A stretch of 64,000 nt of DNA from UBA11606 sp964504305 (GTDB lineage: Bacteria; Actinomycetota; Acidimicrobiia; Acidimicrobiales; Aldehydirespiratoraceae): positions 97,898 through 161,897 of the forward strand of contig CAZDEB010000009.1 of NCBI GenBank assembly GCA_964504305.1, given 5' to 3'. Under the pieces are notes generated by a model. That model was not told the origin of the DNA and did not search any database. It saw only the letters and a program-made list of their open reading frames with translations. Below are positions 8,813 to 17,629 of the stretch, in pieces. The position numbers and the translations under genes are program-made. How positions within the stretch are numbered: position 1 is the stretch's first letter; the number at the start of each line of letters is the position of its first letter.

Positions 8813-9996
8813 CCGGGCCCGGACGCGAAGATGTTGATGCCGAGCGGGCTGCGCGACTGCTGGACGGGCGCTCGTGGAACGACTTTTGTGACACCCTCAA
8901 AGTGGCGGGCCAGATCGTGTTGCGCGAAACCCCCGACGGCAATCCCCAGGATCGGGTCGAAGGTTTTCGCTACCTGACGCGCATGATGCTGATGGCCAGT
9001 TTTCGGGGAATCGAACGGCGGACCCCAGCCACCCGGCCCTCGCGCATTGGTCTCATTCCGCCGCCTCTCAAGGGCGGTATAGGTGTGCAGTCCCCCAACC
9101 AAGATCACATCGTGCAGGCAGTCGACAGCCGCTATCGCTATCGGATCACCGGCACGACTGGCGATGTCTACACCCACCTGTCGGCGTGGAGTCCGCCGAT
9201 CCCCGACGATGTCGGAGCATTCTCGGTTGGGCTTGACGCCGAGTCTCATCTCGAGACCTTCAACCCCAACATGGCTCTCACGCCTCATACCGCGGAGCTA
9301 TCGAAGTTCGCTGATGGCGGCGGGAACGTTGATTTTGTTTTGTCGGTGCATGAGCCCGATGACGGCTCGCCGTGGATGTCGATGTCGCCAACCACAAGAG
9401 AGCTCATGGGGCGGGTCGTGTATGACGACCGGGCCAACCAGACCCCGCCGCGGCTGCGGATTGAGTGTCTCGACGAACATGATCAACCCGAAACGCCCTC
9501 GCCGTCAGACATGGCCGAACGGCTCGCGGTTGCGGCCCAACTCGTTTTGGGTCTGCAATCCGACTACGCCGGGTGGACCCGCGATCTTTTGAGCCGCGAA
9601 AACGACACCGAGTTCACTCGGGAGTGGTACGAACGCATCGGGGGCTCGCCCGACGATCGCCATTTCGAGTTCGGGTATTGGCGGGTGGCTCAAGGCTCGG
9701 CCCTCTTGATCGAGTTCGACGAACCCGAAACCCAGCACTGGAACTTCCAGCTCTGTAACCACTGGATGGAGAACCTGGCCAACTACGCAACAGGATCGGG
9801 TTACATCGATAAGCAAAACGCGGTTCGCGATGGTGACCGAGTCCGAATCGTGGTGGCCCACGAAGACCCAGGCGTGGCCAATTGGGTCGAACCGGTCACT
9901 CACGATCACGGAGTGATGGGCTTGCGATTCGTTCACCCCAGCCGCGAACCCCAAGTTTCGTGTCGACTTGTTCGCCTAGCCGATCTCGAGCGGTAG
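8809..9996 (+). CDS. DUF1214-like domain protein
   Basis: A 395-residue soluble protein without signal peptide. Its C-terminal third has features I associate with actinobacterial DUF1214 proteins: FGYWRVAQGSALLIEF, then W-NFQLCNHWMENL, and VVAHEDPGVANWVE with a final GLRFV strand. No catalytic motif is obvious and the function is not known. It is the last gene of the run that starts at 4831 and overlaps the peptidase stop by four bases. Similar proteins often sit beside CoA-linked and F420-type enzymes, which matches this operon, but this is context and not proof of role. Confidence 0.65.
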   Translation: MTGPGREDVDAERAARLLDGRSWNDFCDTLKVAGQIVLRETPDGNPQDRVEGFRYLTRMMLMASFRGIERRTPATRPSRIGLIPPPLKGGIGVQSPNQDHIVQAVDSRYRYRITGTTGDVYTHLSAWSPPIPDDVGAFSVGLDAESHLETFNPNMALTPHTAELSKFADGGGNVDFVLSVHEPDDGSPWMSMSPTTRELMGRVVYDDRANQTPPRLRIECLDEHDQPETPSPSDMAERLAVAAQLVLGLQSDYAGWTRDLLSRENDTEFTREWYERIGGSPDDRHFEFGYWRVAQGSALLIEFDEPETQHWNFQLCNHWMENLANYATGSGYIDKQNAVRDGDRVRIVVAHEDPGVANWVEPVTHDHGVMGLRFVHPSREPQVSCRLVRLADLER

Positions 9997-10213
9997 CGCA
10001 ATAGTGCGACGCGACATTGCTGAACATTGTGAAGTTGCCCTTGACGCGAGTCGCTGTGGGCACCAACATGACCCCGCTTGAGCACTGCGGGTAACCGAGT
10101 GCGATACGCGCTGAGGCTTATTGGTCTCAGATTGCGGGGCGATGGTGCGTGCCCATGGGGGAGGAGGTACGCGTCATCGCCGCCGCTTTGCCCTGTGGTG
10201 GTTGCGGTGCGAG
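9997..10213. other. Intergenic region between convergent genes
   Basis: About 217 bases between the ends of the DUF1214-like gene and the SDR gene. A weak hairpin (CCCGC at 10073-10077 with GCGGG at 10087-10091) is the only structure noticed; it has no T run. No convincing ORF or RNA gene. Confidence 0.4.
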
Positions 10214-11035
10214 CTAGATCGCGACCCATCCACCGTCCACGTGCAGAATATGACCGGTGACGAAACTCGAGGCGTCGCTGGCAAGGAACAACATCGCCCC
10301 GTCGAGCTCGCCGTCGATACCCGGCCGACCCATCGGGGCTCCGGCGCGCATATACGCCTCGGCGCTGTCATTGCCGAACATGGCATCGGTCATTTCGCTT
10401 TCGAACCAGCCCGGAGCGATGGCGTTGACCCGGATGCCCTTACGAGACCACTGAGCGGCCAGTTCTCGCGTGAGGTTGTGCAGGCCGCCCTTTGCCGCGG
10501 CGTAACCCGGCACCCGCAACTTGCCTCCACCGACCGCTCCAAGAACCGAACCAATGTTGATGATGTTGGCGCTTCGTTCGGCACTAATAGCGGCGGCCGC
10601 GACCTCCCGCGCCAACGCAAATGGAGCAACCAGGTCGATCTCGATCTCGTGACGAAACTCGTCGGTAGAGAACTCGAGGGCCGAAGCAACTGTCGAGATT
10701 CCCGCGTTGTTGATCAGCACGTCTACCCGCCCGGCCCGTTCGATGGCCTCGGCGACGCATTGTTCGGGTCCCCCCGGCGCGGCCAGGTCGACGGTTATCG
10801 CGTGGGCCGAATCGAGTTGATCGACGAGCTCGGCCAGCCGGTCAGCCCGCCGAGCCGCAGCCACAACCGTTGCGCCCGCGCCGGCCGCAACCCGCGCGAA
10901 TCGTCGCCCCAAGCCGGAGCTGGCGCCGGTAACGAGAACCACTCGATCGTCCAGTCGGAATCGATCGAGAGCCCTATCGGGGGAGTACCCGTCGCGGGAG
11001 TAAGTGTCTTGGGAGTAGCGCTGATCACCGGTCAT
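10214..11035 (-). CDS. SDR-family oxidoreductase
   Basis: A 273-residue short-chain dehydrogenase. VTGASSGLG (about residues 35-43) binds the cofactor, NNAG follows in the middle, and the active-site pair is seen in PGYAAAKGG. The C-terminal part (MLFLASDASSFVTGH) is typical of 3-oxoacyl-ACP-reductase-like classical SDRs. The start at 11035 (MTGDQRY) is chosen because longer readings run into the modC coding region; with it the gene overlaps the end of modC by 11 bases. It is therefore the last gene of the molybdate operon, although nothing in the sequence ties it to molybdenum. Confidence 0.85.
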   Translation of the reverse strand: MTGDQRYSQDTYSRDGYSPDRALDRFRLDDRVVLVTGASSGLGRRFARVAAGAGATVVAAARRADRLAELVDQLDSAHAITVDLAAPGGPEQCVAEAIERAGRVDVLINNAGISTVASALEFSTDEFRHEIEIDLVAPFALAREVAAAAISAERSANIINIGSVLGAVGGGKLRVPGYAAAKGGLHNLTRELAAQWSRKGIRVNAIAPGWFESEMTDAMFGNDSAEAYMRAGAPMGRPGIDGELDGAMLFLASDASSFVTGHILHVDGGWVAI

Positions 11036-11681
11036 GGGTTTGAGTATGACGCACGCCGTTGGAGTCGAACACGATCTGGCCGTCGGCGCGTGACGCGTCG
11101 AAGTCGGCATGGGTGACCCACACGATGGTCGGCGCGCCCAGAGATGACATCAGCAGCTTTCGTAGGGATTGTCGGCCGCGGGGATCGATTGCGGCGAGTG
11201 GTTCGTCGAGCAGTAGTACGTCGGCATTGGCGGCCAGGCCCCGGGCCAGCGCCACTCGTTGCTGTTGGCCCACCGAGAGGTTGCGGGGGTGACTGTCTGA
11301 CGAACTCGCCATTCCCACCGCTTCGAGATGGTGTCGCGCCGCGGATCGAGCATCGTGACGCGATGCGCCGCCGCGGCGCAAAGGAAAGGCCACGTTGTCC
11401 AACACGTTGAGATGGTCGAACAGGCGATGTTCTTGAAATACCAAAGAAATATCGCGGTCCGATGCCGCTACGAACGTTGAGGTTGCCGGCTCGTCGAGCG
11501 GTGTTCCGTGGTGTCTCACATGGCCAGTGTCGAGGGCCTCAAGACCGGCGAGCAGTCGAAGCAGGGTGGTCTTGCCGGCTCCGTTCGGGCCGCTGACCAC
11601 CGTCAGGCCTGGAGGTATCTCGATATCTAACGAGAGTCGTACTTCGCCGCGAGACAATTGGCCGCAGATTTGGATGGTCAT
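11025..11681 (-). CDS. modC: Molybdate-type ABC transporter ATP-binding protein without TOBE domain
   Basis: A 218-residue ABC ATPase: Walker A GPNGAGKTT (about 31-39), Q-loop VFQEHRLF, signature LSVGQQQR, Walker B VLLLDEPLAAID and an H-loop (WVTH). It would energise the ModB permease. Family members such as E. coli ModC are about 350 residues and carry a C-terminal molybdate-binding TOBE domain; this one stops right after the ATPase core. A TOBE-like domain is instead on the regulator at the head of the operon. The ATG at 11681 overlaps the modB stop by four bases; longer in-frame extensions are shadow sequence. Confidence 0.85.
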   Translation of the reverse strand: MTIQICGQLSRGEVRLSLDIEIPPGLTVVSGPNGAGKTTLLRLLAGLEALDTGHVRHHGTPLDEPATSTFVAASDRDISLVFQEHRLFDHLNVLDNVAFPLRRGGASRHDARSAARHHLEAVGMASSSDSHPRNLSVGQQQRVALARGLAANADVLLLDEPLAAIDPRGRQSLRKLLMSSLGAPTIVWVTHADFDASRADGQIVFDSNGVRHTQTHDR

Positions 11682-12466
11682 CGTTGCATCCACCGCCCTC
11701 GCATGGCGACCAACACTGCGAGGCTTATGGCCAAAAGCAGCACGCTCAACGCGACTGCGGTTTCGGGGTCTGCTTCGAGCGCGAGGAACGTTTGGAGGGG
11801 AAGGGTTCGAGTACGTCCCTCGAAGCTGCCGGCAAAGGTGATCGTCGCACCGAACTCGCCGAGCGCACGCGCCCATGCCAGAGCAATGCCCGCCGCAATC
11901 GAACCCCTCGATGCCGGGATCGTGACGCGGGCGAAGGTGGCGAACGGCCCTGCACCGCACACCGCGGCGGCTTCCTCGAGTTCGGTGCCGGCGTCGCGGA
12001 GCGCAGCCTCCACAGTGGTGACGAAGAACGGCAGCGCTACGAAGGTGGCGGCAATCGTCGCACCGGCGGTACTGAATGGAAGCGTGATGCCAAACCACGA
12101 GTCGAGCCACTGGCCCACGAGTCCACGCCGTCCCAAGGCAAACAAAAGCGCGGTCCCGGCCACCACTGGCGGGAGCACCATCGGCAGCATCACCAGCGCC
12201 CGAATGACGCGAGCGCCCGGCAGGGTTTCTCGGGCCAGTGCCCACGCCAAAGGCAATCCAACAACGAGCGACACGAGGGCTGCCCCCAGGCTCACAACCA
12301 GCGACACCCGCATTGCATCCACGACGGCGGCGGCGCTCAAGCGTTCGGCGAGGGTCGACCAAGGCGCCCGTTGTAGTAGCCCGAGGAGGGGGATTGTCAG
12401 AAACGCAACGCCGAGCCAGGCTGCGGCTCGCAGAGTTCGTGGCGACGCTAGGGGTGGGGCACTCAT
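11678..12466 (-). CDS. modB: Molybdate ABC transporter permease
   Basis: A 262-residue inner-membrane protein with about five or six hydrophobic helices. The binding-protein-dependent permease signature is visible as EEAAAVCGAGPFATFARVTIPASRGSI with ALGEFGATITFAG, which is the ModB/CysT-type EAA loop that contacts the ATPase. It forms the translocation path for molybdate (or tungstate). The ATG at 12466 overlaps the modA stop as ATGA, and the gene overlaps modC in the same way, so modA, modB and modC are tightly coupled. Confidence 0.9.
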   Translation of the reverse strand: MSAPPLASPRTLRAAAWLGVAFLTIPLLGLLQRAPWSTLAERLSAAAVVDAMRVSLVVSLGAALVSLVVGLPLAWALARETLPGARVIRALVMLPMVLPPVVAGTALLFALGRRGLVGQWLDSWFGITLPFSTAGATIAATFVALPFFVTTVEAALRDAGTELEEAAAVCGAGPFATFARVTIPASRGSIAAGIALAWARALGEFGATITFAGSFEGRTRTLPLQTFLALEADPETAVALSVLLLAISLAVLVAMRGRWMQR

Positions 12467-13188
12467 GGGCGCCCGAATCCTGCTTCGGCCAAAACGACCT
12501 GGGACGGTGCTGACCGCAACAACGCGATCAGCTCTTCGCCGTCTTGTTGGTGGTCGCTGCTTATGGCGGCGGCGAAGTAGACCGCTTCGAATCCGTCGAG
12601 TTCGGGCGCGGCCACGATGCTGAGACCGAGGGACTGGGCCTCCGACGCGTAGACGATCCCGGCGTCCAGCTCTCCGAGCGACAGTTTGGTGGCGAGCGCT
12701 CTCACGCTCGTTTCTTCGGTATCGGCGGCCAAGCGGATGCTGGTATTGGCGAGAGCGCGCTGGGCGATCGCGCCACACGGCACTTCGGGTGCACATGTGC
12801 CAACCAAGAGTTCGGGGCGGCCGAGATCTTCAAGCCCAACAATCTTCGCGGGGTTGCCGGGAGCGGCCGCCAACACGAGGCGGTTTGTTGCGACGATTAC
12901 CGGCGCCGATGCCAAACGACCGGTTGTTGCTGCTCGCTCCATGGTCGTTTCGTCGGCGGTGATGATTACCGCGGCGTCGACACCGGCATCGAGTTGGGCG
13001 ACAAGGCTGGGCGAGCCGGCAAAGACCATGTTGATGTTGAGGGCGCCCCCAATTTCGGTGTTGGCGCCCAGAACGCTCGTCAGTGACGACGCGGCCAGCC
13101 CTACGGGTTTGTTGGAGCTCGAGCAAGATGTGACGCCGAAACCCGCCAGCGCCAGCGCGGTGAGCATCGAGATAATCGGCCGGCTCAC
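12463..13188 (-). CDS. modA: Molybdate ABC transporter substrate-binding lipoprotein
   Basis: A 241-residue periplasmic-type binding protein. A short hydrophobic signal ends in a lipobox-like VTSC, so it is probably lipid-anchored at the membrane outer face. The mature part follows the ModA layout: NINMVFAGSPSLVAQLDAG near the start, a DAAVIITAD strand, and DAGIVYASEAQ in the second lobe. The GTG at 13188 is chosen because it overlaps the stop of the HTH-TOBE gene as GTGA; the upstream in-frame sequence is the other gene's antiphase. It is slightly shorter than typical ModA. Confidence 0.85.
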   Translation of the reverse strand: MSRPIISMLTALALAGFGVTSCSSSNKPVGLAASSLTSVLGANTEIGGALNINMVFAGSPSLVAQLDAGVDAAVIITADETTMERAATTGRLASAPVIVATNRLVLAAAPGNPAKIVGLEDLGRPELLVGTCAPEVPCGAIAQRALANTSIRLAADTEETSVRALATKLSLGELDAGIVYASEAQSLGLSIVAAPELDGFEAVYFAAAISSDHQQDGEELIALLRSAPSQVVLAEAGFGRP

Positions 13189-13577
13189 GCTGGTCGTTCG
13201 ACTATGACGTTCGTGGATTTGATGGATGCCACCGCGGGCACGCCTGGTTCGAGACCAAGGGCATCGGCGGCCTCGGTCGAGATCAACGACACGACCCGAT
13301 GTGGTCCGGCCTGGATTTCGACCTGAGCCATGACCGTGTCGCGAACGACTCGGGTGACGAGTCCCGGGAAGCGGTTCCGGGCCGACACGGTGCCGGCATC
13401 GTCGAGCGGCTGATCTCCGAGCTCGAGGGCGAGACGGGCCAGTTCGGCGCCCTCGATCTCGCGCTGACCCCCGGTTGTGCGTACGGTTTGCACCCGTCCT
13501 TGGTCGGCCCATCGACGAATTGTGTCGGCGCTCACGCCAAGAAGCTGAGCCGCCTTTCCGAGCCGAAACCTGTACAT
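13185..13577 (-). CDS. HTH-TOBE molybdate-responsive regulator
   Basis: A 130-residue protein. Residues about 1-60 form an excisionase/MerR-like helix-turn-helix (GKAAQLLGVSADTIRRWADQG, then TTGGQREI). Residues about 68-130 form a TOBE/Mop-like domain (NRFPGLVTRVVRDTVMAQVEI, ending VIVERP). TOBE domains bind molybdate or tungstate oxyanions, and HTH plus TOBE is the logic of ModE-type regulators. It heads the mod operon and overlaps modA by four bases, so it most likely senses molybdate and controls the operon. The ATG at 13577 is preferred; a TTG at 13613 would add 12 residues. Confidence 0.8.
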   Translation of the reverse strand: MYRFRLGKAAQLLGVSADTIRRWADQGRVQTVRTTGGQREIEGAELARLALELGDQPLDDAGTVSARNRFPGLVTRVVRDTVMAQVEIQAGPHRVVSLISTEAADALGLEPGVPAVASIKSTNVIVERPA

Positions 13578-13682
13578 GCTGCCAAAAATACCAAAAAAGC
13601 CTGAATTCGCCAAGATTTGTGTGGACTGGCTGTTGTAGTTGACGAGCGTCCACCGGCGTCTAGATAGCGAGACCTAGCGTCG

Positions 13683-14777
13683 ATGGCCATGACGTTGCTA
13701 TCACTGGCTCAGGCATCACCCGAGCTCATCAGCGCATGTGGCGAAACCAATCGTTCGTACACCTGCGAAAAAGTTTTCGAATGGACCGATAACGAGTTCT
13801 TGGCCACGGCGTCGGAATGGATGCTCGATCGCCCCATCCGGATCCTTCTAATCGTCGTACTGGGCTGGATTGCCTCTCGGTTGTTGCAGCGCACTGTCGA
13901 CCGATTTGTGGCCGGCATCGCCGCGTCTTCAAGCGACCAGCGTTTTCAGAGTCTGCGCGAACGCGGACCCGGGAAGCTTCTGATCCAAGAAGCCGAATCC
14001 AAGCGGGCAACCGCCCGCGCCGAGACAATCGGTTTGGTACTCAAGAGCATCGTCGGCGCCGCGGTATGGACGGTCGTCGCCTTGATGATTTTGGGTCAGC
14101 TACAGATCGACCTGGCCCCGCTGATCGCCGGCGCCGGCATTGGTGGTCTGGCGTTGGGCTTTGGTGCCCAGTCGGTCGTCAAGGACTTCCTGTCGGGTCT
14201 CTTCATGTTGATCGAAGACCAGTACGGCGTTGGCGATGTGATCGATATTGGACCGGCAACCGGCACCGTCGAGGAGGTGTCGTTGCGTTCGACTTCTTTG
14301 CGCGATGTTCACGGAACCGTGTGGCACATCCCCAACGGCGAGATCACTCGGGTCGGTAACTACTCGCAGTTGTGGTCACGGGCGCTGATCGATGTCGAGG
14401 TGGCCTACGACGTTGATCTGCGGTTCGCTCAAGGCGTTATTCAACGGGTCGCCGATCAGTTTTGGGAGGACCCTGAGTGGGGCGGCGACGAGCTCATGGA
14501 ACGTCCCGAAGTATGGGGAATCCAGAACCTCGGCGCGTCGGGTATCGCGATTCGACTGGTGGTCAAGACCGAGCCGTCGATGCAGTGGGCGGTCGAACGT
14601 GAACTCCGGCTTCGAGTCAAGGAAGCTCTTGACGGTGCGGGGATCGAAATCCCGTTCCCGCAACAGACTGTGTGGTTTCGCCATCAGGGCGAGCATCCGA
14701 TCGCGCCAAAGCCCGACCCTACCGATGTCGAGGTGCACGAAACGGCCGACGCCACCGACGACGAAGCGTCGATCTGA
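13683..14777 (+). CDS. MscS-family mechanosensitive ion channel
   Basis: A 364-residue membrane protein. Hydrophobic helices lie at about 51-70 and 118-145. The pore helix (about 147-178) is glycine and alanine rich and is followed by VKDFLSGLFMLIEDQYGVGD, the strongest MscS family marker. The soluble beta and alpha-beta vestibule domain follows, with HIPNGEI. These channels release solutes during hypo-osmotic shock. The gene diverges from the mod operon and converges with the Liv-type transporter, five bases from its end. The acidic tail (about 335-364) is not conserved in the family. Confidence 0.9.
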   Translation: MAMTLLSLAQASPELISACGETNRSYTCEKVFEWTDNEFLATASEWMLDRPIRILLIVVLGWIASRLLQRTVDRFVAGIAASSSDQRFQSLRERGPGKLLIQEAESKRATARAETIGLVLKSIVGAAVWTVVALMILGQLQIDLAPLIAGAGIGGLALGFGAQSVVKDFLSGLFMLIEDQYGVGDVIDIGPATGTVEEVSLRSTSLRDVHGTVWHIPNGEITRVGNYSQLWSRALIDVEVAYDVDLRFAQGVIQRVADQFWEDPEWGGDELMERPEVWGIQNLGASGIAIRLVVKTEPSMQWAVERELRLRVKEALDGAGIEIPFPQQTVWFRHQGEHPIAPKPDPTDVEVHETADATDDEASI

Positions 14778-14782
14778 ACCAG

Positions 14783-17629
14783 CTACGAATCGCTGCGATC
14801 GATGGCGCGGTCGTCGGTTCCGAGATAGCTCGCGACAACCAGCGGATTGTGGCGAACGTCCTCGGGTTCGCCGGCCGCGATAATGCGACCCGACTCGAGG
14901 CAATACACCCGATCGCTGATGCTCATGATCAGCGGCATGTCGTGTTCGATGATGAGCATCGATGCCCCGAGTTCTCGACTGATCTCTTGTATGAGTGGTC
15001 CGAACGCTTCGGTTTCTCGTTGCGCCACGCCCGCGGTTGGTTCGTCGAGGCAAAGTAGCCGGGCGTCCACGGCGAGAAGACCGGCCAATTCGACGATTCG
15101 TCGTGTTCCTGTTGACAGGTCGGAGATGAACGCATCGGCGTAACGGCCGAGACCCAGGAAGTCGATCAGTTCGTCAGCCTCGGCCCGTTGGCGTCGCTCG
15201 GCTGCTCCGTTGAGAAATAGTGCAGTCTTCAAGAAGCTGGTGCGACCGCGGGCTTCGAGGGCGACCTGAACCGATTGCCGCACCGTGAGTTCGGGGAACA
15301 ACGTTGCGGCCTGAAACGTGCGACCCAAACCGCCCCGAGCGCGGTGAGCCGAGCTGTGAGAACTGACGTCGTGACCGAGCAACTCCACCCGACCGGTCGA
15401 AGGAACGAACCCGCCGACCGCATTCATGAACGTCGACTTGCCGGCGCCGTTGGTGCCGATCAGGCCGACGATTTCGTCGCGGTGAACTTCGAGGCTCACC
15501 GAGTCGACGGCGAGGTTTCCGCCGAAACGAACAGTGACGCTTTCGGCCGCGAGCACGGTGTCCGGCACGTCGGTGATATGACCGGGCGCCCGCAACGTTT
15601 GGGGCGCGACGGTGGATGACTCTGTGGCGGCCTGCGGAGGGAGTCGACGTTCGGCGAGGCGGACAATGCCGTCGCGTGCCGAGTTGGCGATTTGGATGAA
15701 GCCGCCCGGGAAATACATCAACACGATCAACAGACCGATGCTCGACGAGAAGAGTGGCACCACGTCGTTGTCGGGCCAAAAAGCCGGCAGACCTTTCACC
15801 CAGACTGCACCGAGTACGGCGCCGGTCACCGATCCGAGCCCGCCAATCACGGTGATACCGACAACCTGCAGCGAATCGGCGATTTGGAAGTGGGCGTCCT
15901 TGTAACGGATGGTGGGCACGAGTCGGGCCAGCAAACCTCCCGAGAGTCCGGCGATCCCGCCCGCCAGAGCAAACGCCAGAAGTTTGGTGCGGGTGGGGCT
16001 GATCGTGTAGGCCGCGGCCGATTCGGGATTGTCGCGGACAGCGACAATCGATCGACCAATCCCGGAGTTGCGTATCCGGTGCAACACAAAGAGAGCAACG
16101 AGCGCCACCGCACTGGCGAAATAGAAGAACGCCCGTTGATCCTTTAGCTCGGCCGAAAAGAAGGTCCCCCGTTCGATCGATGGCGATCGTTCGCCGCCGT
16201 TGAAGATCGGTCGGCGGTAAAGATATTGCTGGGCGGCGATAGCGAACGCAAAGGTTGATACGGCCAGTAGCAGCCCGCGCACTCGAAGGGCACCGATCCC
16301 GGTGATAGCGGCAATGACCGCGGTGATGAGGGCCGCGACGATGATCGCCCAACCCTGGGTCAGGCCCAGCAACTCGAACTTGAGGATTCGGGTTTCGCGC
16401 CAACCAATATCCATCGAGAGGCCGTTGTGGAGGTTGAACGCCATCAGCCCGCCCAGGCCGGCGTAAGCCATCTGCGCCAGCGAAAGTTGACCCGACCAGC
16501 CGGTGACGACGGTGACCGAAGCCGCACACAACGCGAAGACGACGACCGTGGAGTAGAGGAAGAATCGCGACGGCGGGATGTCGATCACGAGCAGGCGTTC
16601 GTGATACCAGGTGAGTAGGAACGCACCAAGCAATGCGCCGCCGATGGCGAGGGCCGGTAGGCGACGGATCCACCATACGCGCTGTAGGTGGGCGGGGATC
16701 GGTCGGACCTTGGGGGCAAAGGCCATGACGCTGTCGTCGCTGGCCCGACTTTGGAAGTAGATCGCGGCGATGACAGCGACGAAGAACACGAAACTGGCGA
16801 GGCCGGTTTCGCTCGGGAAGTACCAGCGAAAAACGTTGATCGTTATGCCGATCACAATCCCGCCGAGCATGGCCCGCTTGAACGACGTCATTCCGCCCAG
16901 AACGGCGGCCGCCATGGCGTTACCAAGAGTGAACGGACCGAGGTTGGCAATGCCGGCTGATGAGCCGCCCGACGAGAGCAGAATCATCGACAGAGTCGAC
17001 AAGAAGCCGGCGATCGTCCAGACGATGGTCGAGACCGTGCGGGGGCTTATGCCGGCCAGTCGGCTGAGGGCCGGATTGTCGGCCGACGCGGTCACTGCCT
17101 TGCCGAACATCGTGCGGTTGAGCCACCAGGCCAACGTGAGCGCCATGAGCGGCACCATGATGAGTATCTGAACGTCGTTGCCATCGATGTTCAGGCCAAA
17201 GACGTTGTCCCAACTTCGGCCGATGGCGGCCGGGTAAGCGATCTGAGCGGCGTCGGTATCGATGTCGGGCATTGATTGCACAGCGGCCAAAATGAGCTGG
17301 GCGATCCCGACGGTGGCGACCAGCAGGATCACGCGAGGACGGTCGAAGAGGCGCCACACCACCAAAAGTTCGACGGTGGTGCCGATGATCGCCCCCATGA
17401 CGAGACTCACAGCCAGCGCGATCCAAAACGGCCAGTTCCAGTTGATTACCAGCAAGGCAAAAAGCGACGAACCGGGTAGCCCCATGTTGCCGACCGCGAA
17501 GTTGATGACTTTGGTTGACCGGTAGATCAACACGATGCCCATAGCCAACATGCCGAATACGAGGCCGTTGATGAGACCGCCAAAAAGGGTTCCGCGAGTT
17601 ATCAGGTCGGCGACAATCATGGCGATCAT
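14783..17629 (-). CDS. Fused LivH-LivM-LivG branched-chain amino acid-type ABC transporter
   Basis: A single 948-residue protein holding three normally separate subunits. A LivH-type permease spans about 1-295 (EAA-like loop GKAVTASADNPALSRLAGI at 176-194). A LivM-type permease spans about 325-655 (GRSIVAVRDNPESAAA at 525-540). A LivG-type ATPase spans about 690-945 (Walker A GTNGAGKST at 725-733, signature LSTGT at 838-842, Walker B LLCLDEP, H-loop IIEHD). The signature is LSTGT in place of the usual LSYGQ. Substrates of this family are amino acids, amides or urea. No substrate-binding protein gene lies nearby. It overlaps the upstream MFS-LivF gene by four bases, so the two should form one complex. 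Confidence 0.9.
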   Translation of the reverse strand: MIAMIVADLITRGTLFGGLINGLVFGMLAMGIVLIYRSTKVINFAVGNMGLPGSSLFALLVINWNWPFWIALAVSLVMGAIIGTTVELLVVWRLFDRPRVILLVATVGIAQLILAAVQSMPDIDTDAAQIAYPAAIGRSWDNVFGLNIDGNDVQILIMVPLMALTLAWWLNRTMFGKAVTASADNPALSRLAGISPRTVSTIVWTIAGFLSTLSMILLSSGGSSAGIANLGPFTLGNAMAAAVLGGMTSFKRAMLGGIVIGITINVFRWYFPSETGLASFVFFVAVIAAIYFQSRASDDSVMAFAPKVRPIPAHLQRVWWIRRLPALAIGGALLGAFLLTWYHERLLVIDIPPSRFFLYSTVVVFALCAASVTVVTGWSGQLSLAQMAYAGLGGLMAFNLHNGLSMDIGWRETRILKFELLGLTQGWAIIVAALITAVIAAITGIGALRVRGLLLAVSTFAFAIAAQQYLYRRPIFNGGERSPSIERGTFFSAELKDQRAFFYFASAVALVALFVLHRIRNSGIGRSIVAVRDNPESAAAYTISPTRTKLLAFALAGGIAGLSGGLLARLVPTIRYKDAHFQIADSLQVVGITVIGGLGSVTGAVLGAVWVKGLPAFWPDNDVVPLFSSSIGLLIVLMYFPGGFIQIANSARDGIVRLAERRLPPQAATESSTVAPQTLRAPGHITDVPDTVLAAESVTVRFGGNLAVDSVSLEVHRDEIVGLIGTNGAGKSTFMNAVGGFVPSTGRVELLGHDVSSHSSAHRARGGLGRTFQAATLFPELTVRQSVQVALEARGRTSFLKTALFLNGAAERRQRAEADELIDFLGLGRYADAFISDLSTGTRRIVELAGLLAVDARLLCLDEPTAGVAQRETEAFGPLIQEISRELGASMLIIEHDMPLIMSISDRVYCLESGRIIAAGEPEDVRHNPLVVASYLGTDDRAIDRSDS

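Noticed and set aside
10121..11116. A 331-codon plus-strand frame
   Set aside because: Antisense to the SDR gene, whose motifs are complete.
13577..13613. TTG start giving 12 extra residues on the HTH-TOBE regulator
   Set aside because: The extra residues (Phe/Gly-rich) do not fit the HTH family start; the ATG at 13577 begins right at the DNA-binding fold.
15174..16676. A 500-codon open frame on the minus strand
   Set aside because: It lies in another frame of the LivHMG fusion gene; its product is Arg/His/Pro-rich without domains, as expected of GC-rich shadow frames.
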